Source: Bacteroidaceae bacterium (lineage in GTDB: Bacteria > Bacteroidota > Bacteroidia > Bacteroidales > Bacteroidaceae). From it: a stretch of 36,642 bases of DNA. The notes under the pieces are model-generated. The model ran no database searches. It had not been told where the DNA came from and was given only the letters and a program-made list of their open reading frames with translations. The position numbers were made by a program, and so were the translations under genes. Position 1 is the first letter of the stretch. Each line of letters begins with the position of its first letter. Positions 1 to 6,564 of this stretch are shown here, piece after piece. The stretch lies in assembly GCA_017616915.1 (NCBI GenBank), contig JAFZXF010000118.1:1-36642 (forward strand), in the 5' to 3' direction.

Positions 1-19
1 AGAAATTTCTTTTTTTCAT
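1..19 (-). CDS. 5' end of a gene running out of the window
   Basis: An ATG on the minus strand (bases 17-19) opens a frame reading M-K-K-R-N-F to the window edge. It lies about 27 bases downstream of a well-formed TATATTTG promoter box, and the Lys-rich start resembles a signal peptide or an ordinary Bacteroidetes N-terminus. Only six codons are visible, so the product cannot be named. The start is inferred from promoter position. Confidence 0.4.
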
Positions 20-45
20 ATTCTTAGATTTTTAATAGTGAAATG

Positions 46-53
46 CAAATATA
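46..53 (-). promoter_or_regulatory. Promoter -7 box for the gene leaving the left edge
   Basis: The minus strand reads TATATTTG, a full match to the Bacteroidetes TAnnTTTG box. No clear TTTG at -33 is visible. It lies just past the stop of the DUF4421 gene, so the next gene to the left probably starts its own transcript. Confidence 0.5.
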
Positions 54-74
54 TGGTTTTTTCTTAAACAATTA

Positions 75-1073
75 TTAAAGTCTAATTCCGAAGAATGCCC
101 GCGCTAACCATTTGCTCTGATAGGTCTGGTCATGGCCTCTTCCAAAGGCGACGGTGTTCATAAGGAACGACATGCCAGCAAATTGCTTGCTTCCCATATT
201 ATAAACAACTGCCGCCCGCTCATTGAAAATCATTTCCGGGAAGGGAGCATGCACCTTCTTTTTTTCGTCATTGTAAGTTACGTTATTGAAATCGCCTATT
301 ACCACTGTTGGCATCACAGAGAGGTGCATGAGCCACTTGCGGTGGAGCACAAGGTTGTAGCCGTAACCTCCGCCGATTGCAAAATGTCCTACATGAAAGC
401 GCAGTCGTGGCATTTCATCAGGTGCCTTATCGGTGGTCTTTAGCGTACCCCCCTGATAAGAGAAACCTGCAATCCATGAACCTGCGGAACGTTTTTGTAT
501 ATAGCTCTGTGAGAATGCTGCGGGGAAAGAGAATCGCTTGTAGTTGAAGGTATAGAATCCGGTCACGTTCAAAGTTTTAGTTCTCAAAACTCCGCGGTCG
601 AGATGTAGTCTTATGTCGTCGTTTGACACATTGCCTGACATTGTCTCAGAGATTTGGTAACTTGCATCAATGCAGAAGCGGTTACTATAGTAGTTAAGGT
701 TGAATTCATAATCCTTGTTGCGACCTGTCAACTTGGCAGGGTTGAGGGAAACACTCGCGGCAAGTCCCCTGTAATTTGCCCCAATACTGAAGGTCAGCAT
801 GTGGTTTGTCTCAAGATCGGCCTTGATACGTTGTCCGTCCTCTGTCTGCTTGATATGCAGCGTATTACCGGCAATGCTCGCTCTTGTCTTGAGAGTGAGT
901 TTGGAGTTGGGGCGGCCAATGTAGGCGGTATCATAATTCATTTTGTAGTATCTCTTGTCGAGGATACTATCAATCCTAGTGCGCAGTTTCTCTGAGTGTT
1001 TCTGCGCTATTGCTACTTCGCCTGTTAGCAGCATTAGGATGATGAGCGCTGAGCGCATAGTTAATTTAGTCAT
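75..1073 (-). CDS. DUF4421 family outer-membrane-like protein
   Basis: A 332-residue protein of a Bacteroidetes-specific family of unknown function, recognised from the conserved blocks KLTLKTRA, DLETNHMLTFSIGANYRG, NPAKLTGRNKDYEFNLN and FPAAFSQSYIQKRSAGSW and the C-terminal KWLARAFFGIRL. A signal peptide (MTKLTMRSALIILMLLTGEVAIAQ) precedes alternating polar and aromatic strands ending in an aromatic-rich segment, as in an outer-membrane beta-barrel. The ORF can be extended to base 1124, but the start at 1073 is preferred: it gives a clean signal peptide and overlaps the upstream stop by only 8 bases. It is the last gene of an envelope cluster read leftwards. The barrel fold is inferred; the family assignment is fairly safe. 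Confidence 0.82.
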   Translation of the reverse strand: MTKLTMRSALIILMLLTGEVAIAQKHSEKLRTRIDSILDKRYYKMNYDTAYIGRPNSKLTLKTRASIAGNTLHIKQTEDGQRIKADLETNHMLTFSIGANYRGLAASVSLNPAKLTGRNKDYEFNLNYYSNRFCIDASYQISETMSGNVSNDDIRLHLDRGVLRTKTLNVTGFYTFNYKRFSFPAAFSQSYIQKRSAGSWIAGFSYQGGTLKTTDKAPDEMPRLRFHVGHFAIGGGYGYNLVLHRKWLMHLSVMPTVVIGDFNNVTYNDEKKKVHAPFPEMIFNERAAVVYNMGSKQFAGMSFLMNTVAFGRGHDQTYQSKWLARAFFGIRL

Positions 1074-1935
1074 CGAGGTCATATATTCTTTCGCACACGT
1101 ATTTCTGATTCTTATCATGTCCAATCATGTCACCATCATCTTTGAAACTGGCGGCATCTGCGCCTTTCACAATCTCATCGTGGAACCACACGTGCTTGGC
1201 ATCTTTTGCATAGTAGCCGCTTTTGAGCACGTCGAAGGTCTTTGCGTCAGCTCCTTTAAGCACCCGTCCGTTATACCAAACGCGCTTTGAGTCCCAACCG
1301 TAATCCCACTTGCTTTCAAAACTCTTGGCATCTGCGTCAGGCATAATGCTGTCATGATACCACACCCGGGCCTTGTCTTTCATGTAGCCCATCTCTAATT
1401 CTTCGAAAGTCTCCGGGTCAGCCAATGGTAGAACTTTACCAAAGCGGTAGATATGATTTTTGTCTTTGGCGATGAAGGTTCCTGTTGACTTGAATGTCTT
1501 GGAGTCGATTCCCTCGATGCGTGTGCTGTCAAAGTAGCCGCATTTGCTATCCTTGGCCCAGAGGCAATAATCGTTGAGGTCAAGCACCTCAAAAGAATTG
1601 GGATCTTTCACATGGAGCGGTGCACCTTCATAATAGTAGTCGCGCTTGTCGCGGAAGAGTCTCTTTTGTATGGCTGTCACTGTCTGCGGGTCGCAGCCTT
1701 TCACCAGACGTGCTTCGTACCACACGTGGCTCTTGTCCTTGCCCAGCCAGTCCTTGATTTCCTCAAACGTGGCGGCATCTGCGCCAGTCAACTCCTGCTC
1801 CTGATTACCGAAGCTCCATGTCCACCAGGTGTAATAGACACTGTCGCCTCTTATCTCATATTTGCCGTCGTTGCAGCTTACTAGCAGCATCACTGCAAGC
1901 ATTGCCAGCCAAAAGTTGCTTTTCAAAATCCTCAT
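1066..1935 (-). CDS. DKNYY-repeat lipoprotein
   Basis: A 289-residue lipoprotein. After a signal sequence with lipobox LLVSC, almost the whole chain consists of seven to eight repeats of about 30 residues of the DKNYY type, such as DKSHVWYEARLVKG, DKNHIYRFGKVLP, DKARVWYHDSIMP, DSKRVWYNGRVLKG and DAKHVWFHDEIVKG, spaced by A/D-D-x-x-T/S-F segments. The family is common in bacterial surface proteins; no activity is known, and a scaffold or binding role is inferred. I chose the start at 1935 because AAAGGAAATGGT stands directly before it and the signal peptide follows at once; an alternative ATG at 1968 would overlap the upstream gene by 20 bases. It overlaps the next gene by 8 bases, which suggests translational coupling. 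Confidence 0.82.
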   Translation of the reverse strand: MRILKSNFWLAMLAVMLLVSCNDGKYEIRGDSVYYTWWTWSFGNQEQELTGADAATFEEIKDWLGKDKSHVWYEARLVKGCDPQTVTAIQKRLFRDKRDYYYEGAPLHVKDPNSFEVLDLNDYCLWAKDSKCGYFDSTRIEGIDSKTFKSTGTFIAKDKNHIYRFGKVLPLADPETFEELEMGYMKDKARVWYHDSIMPDADAKSFESKWDYGWDSKRVWYNGRVLKGADAKTFDVLKSGYYAKDAKHVWFHDEIVKGADAASFKDDGDMIGHDKNQKYVCERIYDLDD

Positions 1936-1948
1936 ACCATTTCCTTTT

Positions 1949-2584
1949 TTATAAGTTTCTGCCATCATTAATGGCTTTAAACATGTTCTCTATCTTTTTT
2001 GCGCCAGCAATATATTGGTCAAAGTATTCTTTGTAGAGATTCGGAATATCTTTGCCCGAGTACACTTCTTGGAAAATCTCTTCGTTGAAATCGCGTTTTT
2101 TGACGATAGTATTTATAACTTTGCCCCCACTGAGATAAAAGCGCAATTCATAGATTTTTCCGAAATCCACATCGGGTGATTGTGCGTAGATAAAGATGAG
2201 CTTACCCTTGGTATTGTAAAGATATTCCTCATAGAACTCCCGTGCCGCGAAGTTGTATTTGCTAGACGCAAACGCAAGTCTAAGCGGAGGGTATATTTCT
2301 TCTGCATTGCCATCCTCTTCGTAGTACATTCTCACATTTTCCTCATGATAGCCTGTGCCTGGCAGGTTTTGCACAATCTTAACGTGATAATATTCGGGGG
2401 GCCATCCGCCCGGACTGTCGGCGTCGATGGCATTATCTTGCCAATTAGGTCCCTCGCCCATTAGCGAAATCATTTGCTTTATCTCGCCATACCGCTTGCG
2501 TATGTCGTCCACCGCCTTTTGCGCGTTGCAACTTAGCACTGCGGTCAGAAAGACTAGCAATACCAAAAGAAGCCTGTTTTTCAT
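1949..2584 (-). CDS. Hypothetical lipoprotein
   Basis: A 211-residue protein I do not recognise. It starts with MKNRLLLVLLVFLTAVLSC, a lipoprotein signal with a cysteine at residue 19, so it is probably anchored in the membrane facing the periplasm or surface. The mature part is mixed alpha/beta, acidic and rich in Tyr and Phe (YHEENVRMYYEEDGNAEE, FAAREFYEEYLYN), with no evident catalytic motif. The start at 2584 places the signal peptide at the N-terminus; an ATG at 2617 would add 11 polar residues. It lies 13 bases before the DKNYY lipoprotein start and 51 bases after the lamin-tail lipoprotein, in the same direction, so it likely belongs to their operon. Confidence 0.7.
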   Translation of the reverse strand: MKNRLLLVLLVFLTAVLSCNAQKAVDDIRKRYGEIKQMISLMGEGPNWQDNAIDADSPGGWPPEYYHVKIVQNLPGTGYHEENVRMYYEEDGNAEEIYPPLRLAFASSKYNFAAREFYEEYLYNTKGKLIFIYAQSPDVDFGKIYELRFYLSGGKVINTIVKKRDFNEEIFQEVYSGKDIPNLYKEYFDQYIAGAKKIENMFKAINDGRNL

Positions 2585-2635
2585 TGCCTTATGTTTTTCT
2601 GTCGTTTCAGTCATCAAATCATTGTTTCCAAGAGG

Positions 2636-3154
2636 CTAGTCTTCTTCGTCAAAGAGGTCATCCGTCTCGTCGGCAGTGGGTTCCGAGTCGTTTGAGGCAT
2701 TCCATGTAGCTGCCTTGCAGAGAGTCCAGTTGCCTGTGATATTAGGAATGCGGGCATAACTTTCGCCTTTCGCATGGCCATCCAGGTCGAGCTCTTGCTC
2801 GCTGTCAAATGCATCGGCAGTGTTGCCGTTTGGATCAACTAGTTCTATAACAGCTGCCTTTTTGTTGGGAATACGCGCCTTGAGTTCTTCCGCATTCACT
2901 GTCATGATAGCGCCAGGGGCGAGCAGTGTATCGGGAAATTTGTAGATTGTCTTGTCGATGCCGTCTTCGTCCATCTTTACAAGCTTGTAGCCCTTCATAT
3001 TCACTGCGTCTTTCGAAGCAGTGCCCACTTCCACCCATTCCAGACCGTCTTGGTCTTTGCCGCAAATCTCATTGAGCACAACTTCAGCGACCTTCTTCTG
3101 CTCGCATGCGTTTGCCAACATCAGTAGTGGCAGTAAAAATAGTAAGTTTCTCAT
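2636..3154 (-). CDS. Lamin-tail domain lipoprotein
   Basis: A 172-residue lipoprotein with lipobox MLANAC at residues 12-17. The mature chain is a single lamin-tail-like Ig fold: VVLNEICGKDQDGLEWVEV is the typical first strand (N-E-I … W-V-E), followed by MKGYKLVK, the LLAPGAIMTV edge and a terminal SYARIPNITGNWTL segment. In bacteria these domains occur in exported, surface-attached proteins and probably bind ligands; no enzyme activity is expected. The C-terminus is very acidic (DETDDLFDEED). It starts 16 bases after the HU-like gene, so the DNA-binding protein and this lipoprotein are probably co-transcribed. Confidence 0.75.
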   Translation of the reverse strand: MRNLLFLLPLLMLANACEQKKVAEVVLNEICGKDQDGLEWVEVGTASKDAVNMKGYKLVKMDEDGIDKTIYKFPDTLLAPGAIMTVNAEELKARIPNKKAAVIELVDPNGNTADAFDSEQELDLDGHAKGESYARIPNITGNWTLCKAATWNASNDSEPTADETDDLFDEED

Positions 3155-3170
3155 AATTGCGTTATTTTAT

Positions 3171-3767
3171 TTACTTTACACGGTAGTGGCATGTTTTGTT
3201 ATAACTCTGTTTAATGATCTTGCCTTCTGCAAGGAGTCTTCCAAAGATCTTTTTTGCTTGGTAATCAGTAGTATTTGTGGCATCGCAAAAACTTTTGGGT
3301 ATAAAGAAGCCGTATTTATCTTGCAACTGTCGCATCACGCGGAGCGCTTCTTCGTCAGTGGGGATAGGACGCTCCATCACAGAATGGTGGTCAGCCAGAA
3401 CGAATTTCGTGGTTGCTTCTACATTATGCATCTTGCGCGAAGGTCTGAACTTGATTTTCCCTTTCGGTTTTTCTGAGAAGTTCCATGTACCTTTCTCATC
3501 CTGCTCAACCTTGCCTTTTACCGTCATTGTGAACGTGCCGAGAGACGGTATCTCCACCGAGTGGCCACTCTGCAAGTTATATTCCAGAACTTTGGATAGC
3601 GCCGACAACACTTCCTCTACTTTGTGACTCTGAACTTGGCAGTTCTGCTCAATTTCCTTCAGAACAGCATTTGCATCTTTGCGCGGAGCAACAAGTGCCT
3701 CGGGGTAAACTTTGTTTTTGTCCTTGAGCACACCTCTGGACGTCTTTAATATGCATTTTACTTCCAT
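3171..3767 (-). CDS. HU-like (HU-HIG type) DNA-binding protein
   Basis: A 198-residue Bacteroidetes HU-family protein. Residues 1-125 form an HU-like fold with HSVEIPSLGTFTMTVKGK, equivalent to the V-x-L-x-G-F-G-T-F beta-arm start of HU, and the basic arm KPKGKIKFRPSRKM. Residues 135-198 add a second module (PTDEEALRVMRQLQDKYGFF … YQAKKIFGRLLAEGKI) that looks like a small helical, winged-helix-type domain. Classic HU is about 90 residues, so this is the long variant often annotated 'HU-like domain-containing'. A role in chromosome architecture or local regulation is inferred. Its promoter is strong-looking and its 95-base leader carries an inverted repeat. It is the first gene of the envelope cluster. 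Confidence 0.78.
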   Translation of the reverse strand: MEVKCILKTSRGVLKDKNKVYPEALVAPRKDANAVLKEIEQNCQVQSHKVEEVLSALSKVLEYNLQSGHSVEIPSLGTFTMTVKGKVEQDEKGTWNFSEKPKGKIKFRPSRKMHNVEATTKFVLADHHSVMERPIPTDEEALRVMRQLQDKYGFFIPKSFCDATNTTDYQAKKIFGRLLAEGKIIKQSYNKTCHYRVK

Positions 3768-3823
3768 AATTTTAGTTTTGATGTATTAATGATATTTTCG
3801 TAGTATCTCGTCGTAAAGTTTCA

Positions 3824-3850
3824 CGTACGGAAATCGATAAAATCCGTACG
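3824..3850. promoter_or_regulatory. CGTACGGA inverted repeat in the leader of the HU-like gene
   Basis: CGTACGGA (3824-3831) and TCCGTACG (3843-3850) are perfect 8-base arms around an 11-base A/T-rich loop. The predicted start of transcription for the HU-like gene lies near 3862, so the repeat sits in its 5' leader. It could be an operator for a dimeric protein or an RNA hairpin. A related, longer repeat occurs at 28073-28107. Confidence 0.55.
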
Positions 3851-3868
3851 GAAAGCATTTTTGTGCGA

Positions 3869-3900
3869 CAAAGTTACGAATAAGTAGGAACGCAACCAAA
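3869..3900 (-). promoter_or_regulatory. Promoter of the HU-like gene
   Basis: On the minus strand TTTG (3897-3900) is followed after 20 bases by TAACTTTG (3869-3876), both matching the Bacteroidetes primary sigma consensus at ideal spacing. It is about 100 bases before the start codon at 3767. Confidence 0.75.
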
Positions 3901-3996
3901 TTTTAAGGGCATAAAAATAGAATTGAAAGGGCATTCAACTGGATTTTGATGCCCTTTCAAATGCATTTTGATGGGCAGAAAAAATTTTTCCGCTCG
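3900..3996. repeat. 22-bp tandem repeat with conserved tail, copy 1
   Basis: Units of 22 bases are visible at 3922-3943 and 3944-3965 (TTTTGATGCCCTTTCAAATG plus CA), with weaker units at 3900-3921 and 3966 onward, followed by GGGCAGAAAAAATTTTTCCG at 3973. TGAAAGGGCAT (3924-3934) and ATGCCCTTTCA (3949-3959) form a perfect 11-base inverted repeat that may also act as a terminator for ispG. The same arrangement recurs at 28194-28290. Confidence 0.65.
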
Positions 3997-4010
3997 TAGT
4001 TTGAAAATTT

Positions 4011-5408
4011 CTACTCAAACTTATTTGGCGCGAGAACGTTGTCAGCCTCGATGAGAGCGAGTAATTTTTCCACCGCCTGCTGTTCAGGAATGTTCATCTC
4101 TACGCACTGTTTGCCGCGGTAAAGACTGATTTTCCCACGCGCGGCTCCTACATAGCCGTAGTCAGCATCGGCCATTTCGCCGGGACCGTTGACGATGCAG
4201 CCCATGATGGCAATTTTCATGGGTCGGATGTGAGCGGTGGCTTCCTTAATGCGACGGATGGTTTGCTGCAGGTCATAGAGAGTGCGTCCACAGCCCGGGC
4301 ATGAAATATACTCCGTCTTGCTGAACTTGACGCGAGCAGCCTGAAGAATGCTGTCGGCAAGAGCCGTCAAATCATTCTTTGAAAATTGCGGGCAGATAAT
4401 TGACAGCTGCGTGGCACGGCGATCAATTAGAAGTGCGCCGACAGCCATTGCTGCTTTGAGTTGTAATGTTTCCCAGTCCTTGGCCTGTTCGATGGACAGC
4501 GTGATAGTGTCATCCTTGATGGAGGCTTCGGCCTCGTGGCGAAGCCGAGTGCATTCGGGAATTAACTCCACAAGTTTGCGGGCGACCGGGATTTCATTTT
4601 CGGGTTCCTCGCTTAGCGATACGCGTATAGTATCACCGATGCCCTCAGTGAGCAGAGCGCCGATTCCAACGGCACTTTTGATGCGGCCATCCTCACCTTC
4701 ACCTGCTTCTGTAACACCGAGGTGGAGCGGATAATGCATGTCCTCGGATTCCATCTGGCGAGTTAATAGGCGCACACTTTGTACCATCACGACAGTGTTG
4801 CTGGCCTTGATGCTGATAACAACGTCGTCGAATTTCTCCCGCTTAAATATGCGCAGAAACTCCATGCAACTCTCCACAATGCCCTCAGGAGTGTCACCGT
4901 AGCGCGACATGATGCGGTCGGAGAGCGAGCCGTGGTTCACTCCGATGCGTACGGCGGTGTGGTGTTTCTTGCATATATTAATAAAGGTAGCGAGGCGCTG
5001 GTCAATTCGCTGCAGTTCAGCCGCGTATTCCGCATCGGTGTAATCGATATGGCGAAACTTGCGGGCAGGATCAACGTAGTTTCCGGGATTGATACGCACC
5101 TTTTCGCAATACTGGGCGGCCACATCAGCTACATTAGCATTGAAGTGAATGTCGGCCACAAGCGGCTGTGTGTATCCGTCGGCTTTCAGCTGTTGGGAGA
5201 TTTGCTGCATGCTTTGTGCCTCGCGAGTGCCTTGTGTGGTAAAGCGCACCATCTCCCCTCCGGCATCGATGATGCGCTTGGCTTGTGCCACGCAACCCTC
5301 GATGTCGTTAGTGTCGATGGTTGTCATTGACTGTATGCGTATAGGATTATCGCCGCCAATCAGGAGCGAACCTACGCGGACCGCACTGCTAATTCGTCTT
5401 GAACTCAT
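4011..5408 (-). CDS. ispG: 4-hydroxy-3-methylbut-2-enyl diphosphate synthase
   Basis: IspG (GcpE) performs the penultimate step of the MEP isoprenoid pathway, reducing ME-cPP to HMBPP with a [4Fe-4S] cluster. The TIM barrel covers about residues 1-283 (VRFTTQGTREAQ, VADIHFN, VRINPGNY, RIGVNHGSLSDRI, LGVTEAGEGEDGRIKSAVGIG). The cluster domain has C370 and C373 (SCPGCGRTLYDLQ), C404 and E411 (MGCIVNGPGE). At 465 residues it is longer than the two-domain E. coli type (about 370) but shorter than the three-domain form of about 600 residues usual in Bacteroidetes, so the middle insert (about 284-352) is reduced. The ATG at 5408 overlaps purE by 20 bases; no better in-frame ATG follows before residue 28. 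Assignment is certain. Confidence 0.97.
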   Translation of the reverse strand: MSSRRISSAVRVGSLLIGGDNPIRIQSMTTIDTNDIEGCVAQAKRIIDAGGEMVRFTTQGTREAQSMQQISQQLKADGYTQPLVADIHFNANVADVAAQYCEKVRINPGNYVDPARKFRHIDYTDAEYAAELQRIDQRLATFINICKKHHTAVRIGVNHGSLSDRIMSRYGDTPEGIVESCMEFLRIFKREKFDDVVISIKASNTVVMVQSVRLLTRQMESEDMHYPLHLGVTEAGEGEDGRIKSAVGIGALLTEGIGDTIRVSLSEEPENEIPVARKLVELIPECTRLRHEAEASIKDDTITLSIEQAKDWETLQLKAAMAVGALLIDRRATQLSIICPQFSKNDLTALADSILQAARVKFSKTEYISCPGCGRTLYDLQQTIRRIKEATAHIRPMKIAIMGCIVNGPGEMADADYGYVGAARGKISLYRGKQCVEMNIPEQQAVEKLLALIEADNVLAPNKFE

Positions 5409-5895
5409 ACTTCACCTCGGCCAAATCGCTATTGGCCTTGACGATTTTGTTTTTCAGGCTCTCCTTGTAAGTGGCGAGTTTGTCGGCCAACTGTGGATCA
5501 GCGAGTGCTAGCATTTCTGCTGCGAGGATAGCAGCGTTGAGTGCGCCGTTGACTCCTACTGTTGCTACAGGCACAGCGGGAGGCATCTGAACGATGGAGA
5601 GCAATGCGTCAAGACCATCGAGCATTCCTTTAATAGGTACTCCGATAACGGGCACCGTGGTGCTGGCAGCTAGCACTCCTGGCAGAGCGGCGGCCATTCC
5701 TGCGCCGGCAATGATAACCTTGATGCCGCGTCCTTTAGCTTCGCGGGCAAAAGTCTCCACTTCGGCGGGAGTGCGGTGGGCTGACAATGCATTCATCTCG
5801 AAGAAAATACCCATTTCATCGAGAAATTTCGCTGCTTTTTCCATGACGGGCAGGTCTGATGTGCTGCCCATGATAATACTAACGATTGGTTGCAT
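5389..5895 (-). CDS. purE: N5-carboxyaminoimidazole ribonucleotide mutase
   Basis: PurE class I moves the carboxyl group of N5-CAIR to C4, giving CAIR in purine synthesis. The 168 residues show the full signature: GSTSDLPVMEKAAKFLDEMG at the N-terminus, SAHRTP with the catalytic His near residue 40, the glycine-rich IIAGAGMAAALPGVLA, PVIGVPIKG and LLSIVQMPPAVPVATVGVNGALNAAILA. Length is normal. It starts 26 bases after the PAP2-like gene and overlaps ispG, so it is in the middle of an operon. No purK is nearby. Confidence 0.97.
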   Translation of the reverse strand: MQPIVSIIMGSTSDLPVMEKAAKFLDEMGIFFEMNALSAHRTPAEVETFAREAKGRGIKVIIAGAGMAAALPGVLAASTTVPVIGVPIKGMLDGLDALLSIVQMPPAVPVATVGVNGALNAAILAAEMLALADPQLADKLATYKESLKNKIVKANSDLAEVKYEFKTN

Positions 5896-5921
5896 GGTTT
5901 TATAAGTTCTATAGTGTTATT

Positions 5922-6539
5922 TCAAAATAGGAGAATAGTTATCAGTCCGGTGAGGAAGCCAATGGCTAGGCCGGTGTTGACTTCGGCCAGAGTATGGTGG
6001 CGGAGAATGAGGCGGCTGGTGCCGACGCATCCCGCTATTATCAAGGTGGTGCAGAGCCACCATATCGGATTAAACTGAAATATGAAAGAGAAGGCTATCA
6101 GGGCACCGTTCATAGCTCCGGCTGCAGCGGAATGGGCACTGACTTTATACCATAGGTTAACAAGCACGCATATCAGCTGCACAAATAATGAAGCGACTAC
6201 CACGCTTACGATGAAATGAGGCACCGCCATCATGCTCATCTGATAGTAGCAAAAGGTGTAGCAAAGGATACTGATGATGTAGGGTGCCGTCCGTAGCTCA
6301 CGCCGAGTGAGCTGGTGACGATGGAGTCCGCTGAGTTTGCGGTGGAGGAAAATTACTATCAGTGGCACTGCGACAGTGTAGAGATAGACATTTAGTAAAA
6401 GAAAAATCTTGTAATTTAGCGGGAACACACGCATATAGCTGAACCCCATCAACACCAGCATACACAGGAGAGGGAAATAGTGGGGAGCAAATAGCAGGCT
6501 AAATACCTTTGCTATTATTATCAGCTGTTTATTGTTCAT
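5922..6539 (-). CDS. PAP2-like integral membrane protein
   Basis: A 205-residue protein with five to six hydrophobic spans. The C-terminal half resembles the PAP2 acid phosphatase superfamily: SAHS (134-137) stands for the PSGH motif, and SRLILRHHTLAE (175-186) fits SRxxxxxHxxxD except that the last Asp is Glu186. His136 and His182 would be the catalytic pair. I do not see the first motif (KxxxxxxRP); the matching region HQLTRRELRTAPY is only loosely similar. It may therefore be a lipid phosphate phosphatase with altered chemistry or an inactive relative. It lies between rpoN (25-base gap) and purE (26-base gap), all on one strand. Confidence 0.75.
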   Translation of the reverse strand: MNNKQLIIIAKVFSLLFAPHYFPLLCMLVLMGFSYMRVFPLNYKIFLLLNVYLYTVAVPLIVIFLHRKLSGLHRHQLTRRELRTAPYIISILCYTFCYYQMSMMAVPHFIVSVVVASLFVQLICVLVNLWYKVSAHSAAAGAMNGALIAFSFIFQFNPIWWLCTTLIIAGCVGTSRLILRHHTLAEVNTGLAIGFLTGLITILLF

Positions 6540-6564
6540 TTTTTCTATGCGGGAGGTGGGGGAA

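Noticed and set aside
3633..3650. Sigma-54-like site (TTGGCAG…TGCTC)
   Set aside because: The GG to GC distance is too short for a -24/-12 promoter, and it lies inside the HU-like coding region.
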